DNA of 64,000 bases from Lachancea dasiensis (taxonomy: Eukaryota > Ascomycota > Saccharomycetes > Saccharomycetales > Saccharomycetaceae): the NCBI GenBank assembly GCA_900074725.1, contig LT598461.1:248001-312000 (forward strand), written 5' to 3'. Positions 25,342-35,500 of the stretch are shown piece after piece. The position numbers and the translations under genes are program-made. Below the pieces are notes generated by a model. It was not told the origin of the DNA. It worked only from the letters and a program-made list of their open reading frames with translations, and searched no databases. Each line of letters opens with the position of its first letter. Within the stretch, counting starts at the first letter, position 1.

Positions 25342-26016
25342 ATGAAGAGATGTCAAATGACTAGAGGGTATCTTGAGTATCAAATACCTAAAAGTCAGCA
25401 TTCAGAAAGATTTGGATCTGAGCACAAATCACTTGTCACATCTAAGTTTCCATGTATAAGCTCCCCTATGCCCCATGTTAAACAGTGCCATTTCATAACA
25501 GATCAGGATGCCGGTGGTCTGTGCAAGGGTTCTGTCACCCGCTCAAAAAACAAGTTCATACTAATGAGAAGTCTCCTTCACAGCATGGTGTTAAAAATTG
25601 CCAACTGTGCCAAATCAGATCAGTTAGCTCAATCTAATGTTGAAGAAGTATCAAAAATTGCTTCATGGCTGTGGAAGAGAAACCAAGGACCGTTCCAATC
25701 TTACCATGCGTTACTGGCTGTCTTCGAAGAACATAAAACATTTGACAAACCTACCACCCAACTAACAAAGCAAAGCCTGATTGATAAAATAGGAAAACAG
25801 TGCATACCATCAACCTACAGTTACGAAACGCTGACCAATGGGGCACACAGTACAGCCATGGAGAGCAAGAAAACGTACAAGGCGTTCTGTGGCAGATTCT
25901 CTCTCAAGGAGGCTACAGGTAGGGTCAGGAAGAAGAAACCTATACAAACCTTTGCCCTACGTTCCAATAATATTGAAGATATTTTTTCGTGGGAGGATTC
26001 TACCCTTTTGCTTTGA
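25342..26016 (+). CDS. MATa2: MATa2 HMG-box mating-type regulator
   Basis: 224 residues starting at the ATG at 25342. An HMG box spans about residues 66-132: RSKNKFILMRSLLHS, then VEEVSKIASWLWKR and FQSYHALLAVFEEHK, matching the family pattern (N-x-FIL-x-R ... ISKI-x-x-x-W ... Y...A..E...H). The rest is basic and polar. a2 activates a-specific genes in yeasts that keep this gene; it was lost in the S. cerevisiae lineage. Divergent from a1. The box is degenerate compared with other fungal HMG proteins, so some caution is warranted, but position next to a1 makes the call firm. Convergent with the following Zn2Cys6 gene. Confidence 0.87.
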   Translation: MKRCQMTRGYLEYQIPKSQHSERFGSEHKSLVTSKFPCISSPMPHVKQCHFITDQDAGGLCKGSVTRSKNKFILMRSLLHSMVLKIANCAKSDQLAQSNVEEVSKIASWLWKRNQGPFQSYHALLAVFEEHKTFDKPTTQLTKQSLIDKIGKQCIPSTYSYETLTNGAHSTAMESKKTYKAFCGRFSLKEATGRVRKKKPIQTFALRSNNIEDIFSWEDSTLLL

Positions 26017-26150
26017 ATCTTTGTCTATCTATACTCATTAAATACTGTCAAGCGTCGAAAGTGATTGATTGGGGAGAGGCTATTACCATTTTTTAAACTA
26101 ATTAGAGTTGATTAGATGGTAGATAGCGAACTCCACCACACTTTATCCAT

Positions 26151-27683
26151 CTATCTTGACAGCTCAACCCCATTATTCTTATCGATCTTAGCGATCATGC
26201 CGTCCATTACCACACTTTGTAGCAAATCTTTGATCATCTTGCAGCAACAGCGATCTTTCATTTTTTCGTACCCTTTTGAGGTGAAACACGAAACCACAAG
26301 ATCATACACGCTGAAGTCTTCGAACCGCATTAAACGTTTGACAGCATTCTTATGTACAATCCCCACAAACTCTGCATCTCTAACACCTTCGTGATCCTCA
26401 AACACACTATATTCATCCCCACCACCCCACATAGGTTTCACATCAAAACCGTTAAACTTCATCTTACCAACAGCATCGATGCAGTGACCCTCTTCGCAAG
26501 CGTTTCCAGCGCCAATCAAGTTTAAGGTAACAAACTGGGCAACAAACTTGGACCAAAAACTAGCTCTATGCGTATCCACGTCAAGAAAAGGCTTCATATC
26601 TTCAATATACTTCAGACAAGTGGAAGAAAATCCAGAAACCTTCTCTTCTTTCAGATGCAAAATCTTTGAATCTATCTCCAGAAGCTTCAGCAAAGGTATG
26701 CCTTCATTACCGAAATCCACAACGCAGTTCATATTCGTAATTAAATCAAATATCTTGACATAAAAGTTTACCCACTTCACTTCCCAGTTTTTTTCAATGT
26801 TCACCTTTTTCCGGACGTTCTCTAGAGTTCTTATATATCGGCTCATGAATGAATCCATGTAATGGTCGAAACCATACAATATTATTTGGTAAAACAAAAA
26901 TAAGGTCAGCTTTTTTATGAACATTTCACCATTAAAGTGCACACCACTCATTCCTTCATTCTCGCCCACAATATACCTCGAGAGTGTTCTTTTATCAAAC
27001 CACTGGCCTCTATCAACGTCTTCAATTGCCATATGGCAAAAATCCTCCAATATTCTGTCATAGATTACCCTGTATCTCAAACCAGGAACCTCGTAGTAAA
27101 AATTAGCCAAACACAACAAAAGAGGCAACTCATCGCGCCAAAACAGATTCAGAACATTATACCTGTCGGTCCTTTCCACAATAAGATTTTCAGAAATGAA
27201 ACTATGATCAGCCTCCCATTTACCGTACAGGTTCAGCAACTGGCCAACTGTATTCCGAAACCCATCTAATGCTACCTCAAATTCTTCAATTTTGATGCTA
27301 CAGTTATTAATATTCAAAAACCCATCCCGCACCGAAACAATCACATAATCTCCTTCTCCCATGCTTATAACTTTACTAGACCCATACTTTAGGCTAGACG
27401 ACAGTGGGATTCCTAACTTCTTTTTGGCTTCAACTCCGATGTATTCATACCGACAAACCTTTTCCACAAGTTCACTTTTCAGATCAACCACCCCGCTTAC
27501 TATCGACAGCACTTCTTGGGATCTTTGATGTGGAACAACATACTCGGTAACACATTCAACACCTCTTTTTCTACAAGACGAGCAAGCTTCGGGTCTCGAG
27601 GATTGCAGATCACATTTGATTTTATTTCTCCTACACCTCACACATGTCCTGAGGGCAACTTTCTTATCCCCCGTAGACGACAT
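26151..27683 (-). CDS. Zn2Cys6 transcription factor-like protein of unknown identity, beside MAT
   Basis: 510 residues. An N-terminal Zn2Cys6 binuclear cluster has Cys at 14, 17, 24, 34, 37 and 44 (RTCVRCRRNKIKCD ... CSSCRKRGVEC), followed by YVVPHQRSQEV. The rest is helical and matches no regulator I can name; a weak fungal regulatory middle region is plausible around residues 170-400. Not expected from the S. cerevisiae order, where PEX2 is not preceded by such a gene. The coding strand is strongly G-rich and C-poor, so many codons end in G and Val/Gly/Glu are frequent, an effect of the local strand skew. Divergent from PEX2. Role in mating or switching is possible by position only. Confidence 0.75.
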   Translation of the reverse strand: MSSTGDKKVALRTCVRCRRNKIKCDLQSSRPEACSSCRKRGVECVTEYVVPHQRSQEVLSIVSGVVDLKSELVEKVCRYEYIGVEAKKKLGIPLSSSLKYGSSKVISMGEGDYVIVSVRDGFLNINNCSIKIEEFEVALDGFRNTVGQLLNLYGKWEADHSFISENLIVERTDRYNVLNLFWRDELPLLLCLANFYYEVPGLRYRVIYDRILEDFCHMAIEDVDRGQWFDKRTLSRYIVGENEGMSGVHFNGEMFIKKLTLFLFYQIILYGFDHYMDSFMSRYIRTLENVRKKVNIEKNWEVKWVNFYVKIFDLITNMNCVVDFGNEGIPLLKLLEIDSKILHLKEEKVSGFSSTCLKYIEDMKPFLDVDTHRASFWSKFVAQFVTLNLIGAGNACEEGHCIDAVGKMKFNGFDVKPMWGGGDEYSVFEDHEGVRDAEFVGIVHKNAVKRLMRFEDFSVYDLVVSCFTSKGYEKMKDRCCCKMIKDLLQSVVMDGMIAKIDKNNGVELSR

Positions 27684-28296
27684 TCAACCTTAATACAATG
27701 AGAGCGGTACACACCAACATGGAATACATAAATTGGAAGCTACCTGTTGAACTAACAAAAGTTTGTACTGATTCTGTTCTACAACTATATTCATTAAACA
27801 CTTAACATATCATATGATACGAATGATACATACAATTATAACATTTCTCACCTACCATTTCCTTCGTAAAATTACGCGCCAAGCTACATGCAGATTTTGT
27901 TTGAGCCTCTATTCAACTCGAAATACATACAGTCTGGACCATAAACTTACTATAGAATTAACACTAACGTCTGTCAAACCCACCCATTGAAAAAAAATAT
28001 ACCTTCCTCGTCTCCCACTTTAAAACTCTTTATGTACTCCTAAACTTTAATTATTTGCCCAAAGTGAGTTGACCTAAAAAGAAGGATATGAACACACAAC
28101 ATAAAAAACCAGAATTACCACGGTCTTAAAACCAAAAAGCTCACCAAAATTCAGCTCTTGTACCAGCTAGATTATAAGGTTCTTTAGAACAACCTCATTT
28201 TATACGTTACCACATTTAACTAATTAACTGGCATTCATAAATTACCCTTAAACAACAAAGTGTTAAACTGATTGGGACAGGTCTTCTAACCGAAGG
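27684..28296. promoter_or_regulatory. Divergent Zn2Cys6/PEX2 intergenic region
   Basis: 613 bp, AT-rich and very poor in G on the plus strand (27961-28020: 4 G to 21 C). No open frame or RNA gene recognised. It is the longest non-coding piece inside the skewed domain and shows that the skew is not a coding effect. Confidence 0.55.
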
Positions 28297-29097
28297 ATGC
28301 CGGTTTCACAATTTGACTCAGTTGCCCTAGACAATGATCTAACCAACCAAATCTGGACTAAGTTTCAAAAGACCATCCTGCCGAGAAAACATATCGGTGA
28401 AATAAAACTACTCTTAAATACATTAATCTTCCTCATGACTACCAAAAAAATAGACCAAGACAGAATTGCAACATATGGATCATCACTTACAGGAACTATC
28501 TTCAGCACTACTAAACTTCGATTATTCCAAACCAATGTCATCCTTCCTTTTCTCCTCCCTAAGCTGGCTTCAAAACTTCTTAACCACAATACCAACTTCA
28601 GAGTACAAATTTTAAACAAGTGGACAAACATTTTCAACCTTTTATCCCTGATAACATTTATTCAATTCATCGCACTGGAAAGCAGACCGTACCTCACTTT
28701 TCTCCATAGAATATACGGCATAAAAGCGATCCTATCAAATATCCCAGAAGGCTACACAAACTCCGTCTCTTCCAGCATAGAATTTCAAAATACGCAACTT
28801 CTTTACACATCTCTACTACAGCTCCTAGCCAACAATGTCCTTAGAAGTTCTCTACTAGCAAACATTTTAAGACGCCAAAAAACGAAATTTACCGAAACTA
28901 CAACAGATTCAAATTGTCCAATGTGCAACACGTCCCCAGTTGTGCCCTACAAATCGACATGCTGCGAGAGGAACTACTGTTACATATGCATTGTCAAATC
29001 CATGAAGTACAAAGTCTGCCAAAGTTGTAGATCAACATCAATAAGTGGATACTCAACATACGATGGTCCTAAGTCATTCATAAAACCGAGAAACTAG
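28297..29097 (+). CDS. PEX2: PEX2, RING-finger peroxin of the peroxisomal ubiquitin ligase
   Basis: 266 residues (S. cerevisiae 271). The N-terminal two thirds are hydrophobic/helical, as in the Pex2/Pex12 membrane domain (for example LLPKLASKLLNHN, IFNLLSLITFIQFIALE). The C-terminal RING has the Cys-rich pattern CPMC ... CCERNYCYIC ... VCQSC (about residues 206-247). With Pex10 and Pex12 it forms the peroxisomal membrane channel/ligase that ubiquitinates the import receptor Pex5. Plus-strand codons are unusually rich in C and A and poor in G, like the surrounding domain. Followed by CBP1, as in S. cerevisiae (YJL210W, YJL209W). Confidence 0.9.
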   Translation: MPVSQFDSVALDNDLTNQIWTKFQKTILPRKHIGEIKLLLNTLIFLMTTKKIDQDRIATYGSSLTGTIFSTTKLRLFQTNVILPFLLPKLASKLLNHNTNFRVQILNKWTNIFNLLSLITFIQFIALESRPYLTFLHRIYGIKAILSNIPEGYTNSVSSSIEFQNTQLLYTSLLQLLANNVLRSSLLANILRRQKTKFTETTTDSNCPMCNTSPVVPYKSTCCERNYCYICIVKSMKYKVCQSCRSTSISGYSTYDGPKSFIKPRN

Positions 29098-29277
29098 CGA
29101 CCTAAATCCTAAGGTCTCTTTAGTATTCTTTTCGGCGGCTATTACGTTACATCAACAAGTAACAATCGTATACAACTACCTCTAAATAGCAGATTAACAC
29201 CATCTAAATACTAAGAAGCATTAACTTACAAGCAGATAACCCGTCCTACGCATCACTAACAACACCGCATCCCACCC

Positions 29278-31251
29278 ATGCTAACGGTGCGGCAAACTCT
29301 CTTCTCTGCAGCAAGAAACCAATCCAACCGAAAGATACGTTGTCACACATATTCCACAGAAACAAAACTTAACCACAAAGAAAATGAATCAGGAACGGCC
29401 CTAGCTTCCTCACGACGAATAACTAATAACTTAATCAACCAGCAGTTGAGCTCACACACTCAGCGAAACAAAAGATCCATCATCCATACTGATATTTTAG
29501 ATGGAGGAGACGCAATTTTTGGTATGTCAAACGAAAAGCAGAAAAACGTCACTAAACAATACTACAAAACTTCTATAAAGTTTAGAACTTGGCTCCGATG
29601 GAAGATAGCACGCCAAAACTCCACAGTAGAGAATACTCTCCCGATTTTATCACTTTTAGGACTGCATGACTCGGACGTGATGATTGAGACCCAAGAAGAT
29701 ATTGTTCTACAATTAATACGCAACTCTCTAACATTTGGTGACATTGCAAACGCAGTTGACCTCTACATATGGTACTACAAGCACATCAAAAAAAATTGTT
29801 TGGATACCAACATACCACTCCAAATTATAGAATGCGTGGGGTCCTCCAACACTTCGAGCGATAAACTTATTTTGAGCAAGATCCTTCAACTCATGGAATT
29901 CTTAAGGCATAACAAACAATCCATCAAACTAAAAGATCATCATATACTCGACCTCTGCACCAAGATAATATCAAATGCCAACAAGCCTTCTGTAAGAAAG
30001 TCGATACTCAACGAAATTTCCGAGAGCACTCTCCTCCAAACAAATTCCACCCGCAACGCCCAGATTTTAGCATTCTACTCCCAGATAGAGCAAGACTGCA
30101 AGAAAAACAACCCAGCGGGTGTTCTCCAACACTGGGCAGCAATCAAGCTCACCTATACATCTCTGGACAAACATGACCACAAAATTCTTTATAGAATTAT
30201 AAAACTTTTCACGAATCAAAAAGCATACCGGCATCACTGCAGAGTGCTGATATCAAGTCTCGATCCGGTGTTCTACGTCAATAACTCACTACTTTTACCA
30301 TCGATTATCAATTTTTCATCGAAAACTAATGACTTCAAAATGGCTACTAAAATAATGACAGACATCACAAAGTATGCTAACAGAGAAACTGTGGCCACCA
30401 CGTTAGCGTCAAGAAAAATGTTATCCACTTTACTAAGACTACATCTAACATTCAGGGATGCAAATGGAGTTCAGAAAGTGCTCAACCTAATCGAGGAAAA
30501 GCCAGACGGCATGTCTGCAGCCGATTACCAAGCCATTATCTTGAACATGTTAAAAACCAACAGCAACCGTGAATTAAAGAAGGCAATTTTGCTAACTAAA
30601 ACGATTCCAGGGACAAAAGCTCTACCCTCTCTTGCCACTATAATTACGAAAGCTAGCCAACGCCTTAGCACCACAAGTCTACCAGGAGAAAAAGTTAACA
30701 GAATCATAATACAAAATCTTCTTAGAGTTGCCCACAATCTCGATCCAAATCACACAAATAACATCTGGGACATCGTTGCCTCACTCTATGTGAGCAGCAC
30801 AACAAGTTACGGAAAAATTACGAAAAAGAACAAAAACACCGATGAATATCTGCTTCACAAAAAGAATTCGGCAGATAATGCGGCTTTTCTAAAATGTTTA
30901 TTTTTAAGGTCATCACAGAAGCCTTCCGCACTTTCGACAACAGATCCTTTCAACCAGCCAAATCCCAGCCTTACTATTATCAAATTGAATAAAAATAATA
31001 GGCTAGTGATACTTAGAACAATAGCTAAGGAAGCCAGGTTTGGAAAGCGGGTGGACATTTTAACTTGGTGTGTAAATGAAATGGCAAAAAATGGGATGTC
31101 TCTCAAAGAAATAGAGCTAGATTGGAGTATAATGGAAAAACACCAGGTAAGACGGCTTTCCGTGAACAATAGGCATACACTAACCAGCAATTTAAAAGAC
31201 CACGGTGTAAAAAGTTTCAAGAAAGTACTATCGATTTCCTCTAGGTATTAA
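29278..31251 (+). CDS. CBP1: CBP1, mitochondrial COB mRNA stability factor
   Basis: 657 residues (S. cerevisiae Cbp1 about 654). The N-terminus MLTVRQTLFSAARNQSNRK is a typical mitochondrial presequence. The body is made of helical pairs resembling PPR repeats, in line with RNA binding. Cbp1 protects the 5' end of cytochrome b mRNA and promotes its translation. These proteins diverge fast; the call relies on length, targeting and position between PEX2 and NUC1. Composition is split: up to about 31.0 kb the coding strand is C- and A-rich, and the last roughly 80 codons are G-rich, as if two mutational regimes meet inside the gene. Confidence 0.85.
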   Translation: MLTVRQTLFSAARNQSNRKIRCHTYSTETKLNHKENESGTALASSRRITNNLINQQLSSHTQRNKRSIIHTDILDGGDAIFGMSNEKQKNVTKQYYKTSIKFRTWLRWKIARQNSTVENTLPILSLLGLHDSDVMIETQEDIVLQLIRNSLTFGDIANAVDLYIWYYKHIKKNCLDTNIPLQIIECVGSSNTSSDKLILSKILQLMEFLRHNKQSIKLKDHHILDLCTKIISNANKPSVRKSILNEISESTLLQTNSTRNAQILAFYSQIEQDCKKNNPAGVLQHWAAIKLTYTSLDKHDHKILYRIIKLFTNQKAYRHHCRVLISSLDPVFYVNNSLLLPSIINFSSKTNDFKMATKIMTDITKYANRETVATTLASRKMLSTLLRLHLTFRDANGVQKVLNLIEEKPDGMSAADYQAIILNMLKTNSNRELKKAILLTKTIPGTKALPSLATIITKASQRLSTTSLPGEKVNRIIIQNLLRVAHNLDPNHTNNIWDIVASLYVSSTTSYGKITKKNKNTDEYLLHKKNSADNAAFLKCLFLRSSQKPSALSTTDPFNQPNPSLTIIKLNKNNRLVILRTIAKEARFGKRVDILTWCVNEMAKNGMSLKEIELDWSIMEKHQVRRLSVNNRHTLTSNLKDHGVKSFKKVLSISSRY

Positions 31252-31287
31252 TTTTAATTAATCTCAACATGTAAATATATCTAGATT

Positions 31288-32292
31288 CTAAGAAGATCCA
31301 GGAGGTAGTGCGGGATATTTTTTTGGAGCTGGCAATGCTTTTTGGAAATCTCTTACTGTAATGTGGCAGTCGACTTCCTGACACAATTTTTTGGTTTTGT
31401 TACTTGGCAATTTTTGCAGAAACTGCAAACCTGAGCTACGCGAAATAGCATCTACTGGTACCTCAAAATCGGTTAACTTGGTATCATTTGGAATTTTATC
31501 ATTCGGAAGAACAAATGCCCCAACAGCAACAGAATCTGAAGTAGGATCCGGTGCAGCGTTTTCTGCAACAATCAATTTGTAAAAGTGAGTCGGCACGGCA
31601 ATGTTAGGAGGATTTCCTATAACCTCGTAGGTAACCTTCATCTTCCCATCAACTGGATCTTTCTTGGGTAAAAATAACGGACCAGTCACAACACGAACGC
31701 TCTTGTACTTTTCGACCAACTGACGACAAAAATATTCGAGGTGAGCCCAATAGTCCCGATTGAATCCATCACCAACTTGTGGACATATGTTGGTTAAGTA
31801 AAAAGTTTCATCCATGGCTTTTTGTGAGAATTTGGCATCGGCGGCAGGTGCTAAATGACCACGATCATAGCCTGACCTAAAGTAATCTCTCAAACGTGCT
31901 CTGAAAGTGTCGGGGATACTTTCATCTTCCCGGAAAAACGAGTTTTTGCGATCTCCACTCTTATTAGAGAGAGATTCTGGAGTTATGTGTTCAACAACCC
32001 AGTACGGAATACGTAGTTGTCTGTCGTAGCACGAAACAAATTCTTCTCTATTCATCAAGTCATGTACAGGTCCTGGAAATCCATATTTGAAAAAGGCACT
32101 CGGATTCACATTGGATCCTTGTAAATGCAAAACTCCACCAGAATTCGAGCTTCCAGTTGGCACACCAGAAGATGGTCCTCCGGCAGCAGTACCACTCTTC
32201 TCGCTATGGCTAAAAGGCTTACCCCACAATGTCACGAGCCCTCCTCCTACACCTAAGCCTGCAAAACCGCTTACTATTGATCTTATTGACAT
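31288..32292 (-). CDS. NUC1: NUC1, mitochondrial endonuclease G-type nuclease
   Basis: 334 residues (S. cerevisiae 329). It is a DNA/RNA non-specific beta-beta-alpha-metal nuclease: the active-site motif DRGH with catalytic His146 (GYDRGHLAPAADAK) and the metal-ligand Asn region YLTNICPQVGDGFN. The N-terminus (MSIRSIVSGFAGLGVGGGLVTL) is a targeting/membrane-anchor segment, followed by a Gly/Ser-rich linker. Nuc1 is a mitochondrial nuclease active in mtDNA metabolism, meiosis and cell death. Convergent with CBP1 (36 bp between stops). Composition is normal again here. Confidence 0.96.
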   Translation of the reverse strand: MSIRSIVSGFAGLGVGGGLVTLWGKPFSHSEKSGTAAGGPSSGVPTGSSNSGGVLHLQGSNVNPSAFFKYGFPGPVHDLMNREEFVSCYDRQLRIPYWVVEHITPESLSNKSGDRKNSFFREDESIPDTFRARLRDYFRSGYDRGHLAPAADAKFSQKAMDETFYLTNICPQVGDGFNRDYWAHLEYFCRQLVEKYKSVRVVTGPLFLPKKDPVDGKMKVTYEVIGNPPNIAVPTHFYKLIVAENAAPDPTSDSVAVGAFVLPNDKIPNDTKLTDFEVPVDAISRSSGLQFLQKLPSNKTKKLCQEVDCHITVRDFQKALPAPKKYPALPPGSS

Positions 32293-32512
32293 GGTTCACT
32301 GCAGTACTTCACTTTTGGCAGTTATGGTTAGTATGAAACTAATTATATGAGATACTTGATCAACTTATTCAAAGTTTTAAGCAAGCACGAATCAAATAGA
32401 CATAAAATATATACCACATATTGATATCAACGAATAATATCGATAGTATTTCAAAATATAAAACATCAGCATCTTTGAGAGTGCTTAAAGTACAATAGCA
32501 TATTTTGGGTAT

Positions 32513-35500
32513 TTAAATAAAAGTTTTGAGCTCTATATTATTCTCCGAGGACATATTAGACACCACTTTATCTCCCTTACCACAGCTAGTTACAAGTTCT
32601 GAGAATAGTAACCTCCTCCTTGAGTCAAACTTATCATTCAAAATAGTTTTACATTGTTCAAGGTCCATCTCGAACAGTGAAGTGATACTTTGAAAAACCA
32701 TCGCGGAATCTGCTGCCTTCTGTTCGTATAGCATAAGTAAAGATGATAGAGAGAATGTCAATGTTCTTTCAGAGGTTTCAGGATCGTTTTTAATGTACTC
32801 TTTGGAAAAGACTATCAAAACCTCCACTAAACTGAGGACTCCTGCTTCACTTAATTTACAATCATTAGCCGCTGCCAGAAGTTTTGATAGTAATCTCCGC
32901 ACAATGGCCTTTGAGGTGACAGAAGAGGATGCCTTCCGAAGGGAAGATTTGAAAGCTCCAAAGGCTATATCTCGCGCATCGTCATCAGAAAAGCTCTCAT
33001 ACAAAAGTTCAACAAACAACGCAATATCTTGGTCAGAAAAACAATTGTCACCGTAAGTGCTCAAAATCATGAAGGTAGCGATTGCCAAATCCTTTGGGAG
33101 ACTGTTCAAAACCTGTTGCTTTCCTGCTTCGAAAAAAACTAGAATCAGACGGGCTTCCTCTTCGGAAGTTCCTTCCATAGACAGTATTTCCTTCAACAGG
33201 GGGAGTACTGTTGGAACCAGGGCATCCCTATGGCTAGATTCGATAATTCGACCACTGATATAAAGCATACAAGCGTTCAGATCAACGCGGAATTCAGTAG
33301 GAAATTGGCAAATGAGGCGCGCTACCGATGAGAAGCATACTTTCAGCAAATTTAAATCTCCATGATTAGTATTTGGTGAAAGGTCTAGACTTTCATTTTT
33401 CAAGAATGGTATCTTGGAACTTATAATCATCATGAGAACTCTGATCAAAAGATACACTTTGTCGGCCTCCAAGATAAACCTGTTGTCACTTCCAAAATGA
33501 TCCAAGTATTTAAGGATAAGACCCTCAATGACAAGAACTAAGCTCGATTGCTCCTTTCCACCATCAACGAACACTATTCTCTCGAAAATTTCAACACTTT
33601 CTTCCAGAATGTCGTCCATAAAAAAAAGCTCGCTGGACACATCAATCTTAAGGAATTTATGAGCAATATCTAACATCTTCAACTTCAGAGCTCTGTTCTC
33701 AAAGTTTAATGTCAAGTGTTGTAAGCATTGTGCGTAGACCACAAACACAAAGCTTTCTAAATCTGCTTGCTTCAATAAAGAATGCAACGATGAAGGGTCA
33801 TTAAGTGACACGCACGATATAGCTTCCGCATAAGTCATCCAGTACTCCCTGAGCTTTGCAAAATCATTAACACTGCCCGACTCCTCGCCATAAGTAGTAC
33901 CTTTACCGGTGTTAGAATTTAGACTAGCCAAGCCTGCCTGCTCCCTCAAAATTAAAATCCATGATGGCACGAGCGTATCCCAAAATGGCTTCACAAAATC
34001 CAAGAGTGCTTCACTATCATTCTCGACAGCTCTAATAGTCAAATCTGCCCAGGCTTTCAATACCACCATTTCAATGTCATTCTTACATTTGACGCTAGAA
34101 ATTCTAACCTGGCCAATTACCAAAACCTCGGGCTTTTCTATAACGGCAGCTAGTGAACTAACCAATAATTCCGTAAGGCGCGCATTGAGCTCTGAGGTAT
34201 GGCGGGTTGTGCTCAAATAACAAGCACATACACTTAAAGCAGAAGCCACATTTGCTATGTTACCCCCTTCCTCAAAAGCAGGCATCAAAGCACCAACAAT
34301 AGGAGCTTCCTCTTCCTTTAACTTTTTGGCCGCCAATTCATCATCAGGGGAGAACAAACCAATTATCAGTCCCAGAAGCTCGATTCCTGCCTTCTTGATG
34401 ACAGCTAGCTTCATAGTGCAGGCGCTAAAGCAGATTTTAATCATTTTAGAGACGTTGTATTGCAAGTCGTGTCTTAGGGTGGCCTTTTCTGAACACATCA
34501 AAAAGAGCTCTCGTAGAAGATCTAAGATGAATAACCTTGTCGGCCATGCTAAACGATCAACTTTAGTAGCTGCGTGACTTTCGTCAGTAAAACCTCTTTC
34601 TTCGGCATTTACAGCCTCTGCATCTTGACTCGTTGTTCGATCTTTCGAACCCAAATCAGAGGAATTATCAAGACGCCTTTTATTTTCGATTTCCAACTTC
34701 CACAACTTTTGAGTTGAGAGGAAGTATAGATGATATAGTCTATCTGCCCAGGAGCTGTCGTTCAGTGACGTATGATCAAACCAATCTTTGATAAACGCTC
34801 GGGCTTGCTCCGAGGTGGGAGTCAAGTTGAAATAGGACCAAGCGAGAAGTTCAAAATCTTCATATGAATCGTTCAGCAAATCTAATCTAACCAGTTGATT
34901 GATAGCTGCAAATCCTGTGCTTGTAGCAAAATGGTTGTAAGGTCCTGAAGAAACAACACCACAGGGCGCTAACAAGGAGCCATATTTTAAGTCTGACAGA
35001 TTCAAGCACAGTTCTTGACGTATTAGAAAAGTAGCAGCAGAGATGATAGCCTTAACACCAAACTCTTCGTATAATTTGAATGCTGCCAAATTCGTGATAG
35101 TACCCACGCCGTAAGCATTAGAGATAATATCAGGTATCCCGACTGATAGAAATAAGATATTGTTGAAGATAGTTAATGCATGTTCAGATAAAGTTTTTAT
35201 CTCAGGACCCATTAACTGAGTGAGGTTTTGAAATATTTTAGTAATAATCCGGTGTGTATCCCACAGAGAATAATAGTTAAGAGACCATGAAGGAGAAGCA
35301 TTTTTACCGTAGGAGCTTCCAATAAAGACGTCCTGAAGCAAAATTAATATTTTGGAAGCCGTTCTGTTATCAATAGTTCCAGCGCCTTCTATCAAAATAG
35401 ATAAGGCTTCTAAAGACCAGGCATGAACTATGGGGTGGGGATCTTTGATCAAATCCTCCAGAATTCCCAGGGTTCTCAAAAAGCTGACATTTGACCGCTT

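Larger units (their letters stand above)
24665..26016. other. MATa: Mating-type locus, a idiomorph (MATa)
   Basis: Two divergent regulator genes, a homeodomain protein (a1, minus) and an HMG-box protein (a2, plus), lie directly beside SLA2. This pair and position define a MATa idiomorph in yeasts that keep both a genes. No alpha1 (alpha-box) or alpha2 homeodomain gene is visible here and no second cassette is in the window. I call it MAT rather than a silent copy because of SLA2 linkage. Its limits are not known without an alpha strain; coordinates span the two genes. Confidence 0.85.
25340..31000. other. Domain of strong plus-strand C-over-G (and A-over-T) skew right of MAT
   Basis: Hand counts of 60-base lines: 26401-26460 has 22 C to 3 G; 27961-28020 has 21 C to 4 G; 28501-28560 has 21 C to 3 G; 29221-29280 has 24 C to 6 G. 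Within the domain one gene is on the minus strand and two are on the plus strand, plus 613 bp of non-coding DNA, so transcription direction does not explain it. The skew ends inside CBP1: 30901-30960 has 19 C to 8 G but 31021-31080 has 6 C to 19 G. Boundaries are approximate. Confidence 0.8.

Noticed and set aside
25838-26041. 67-codon plus-strand frame overlapping MATa2
   Set aside because: Shadow in another frame of the a2 gene; no domain.
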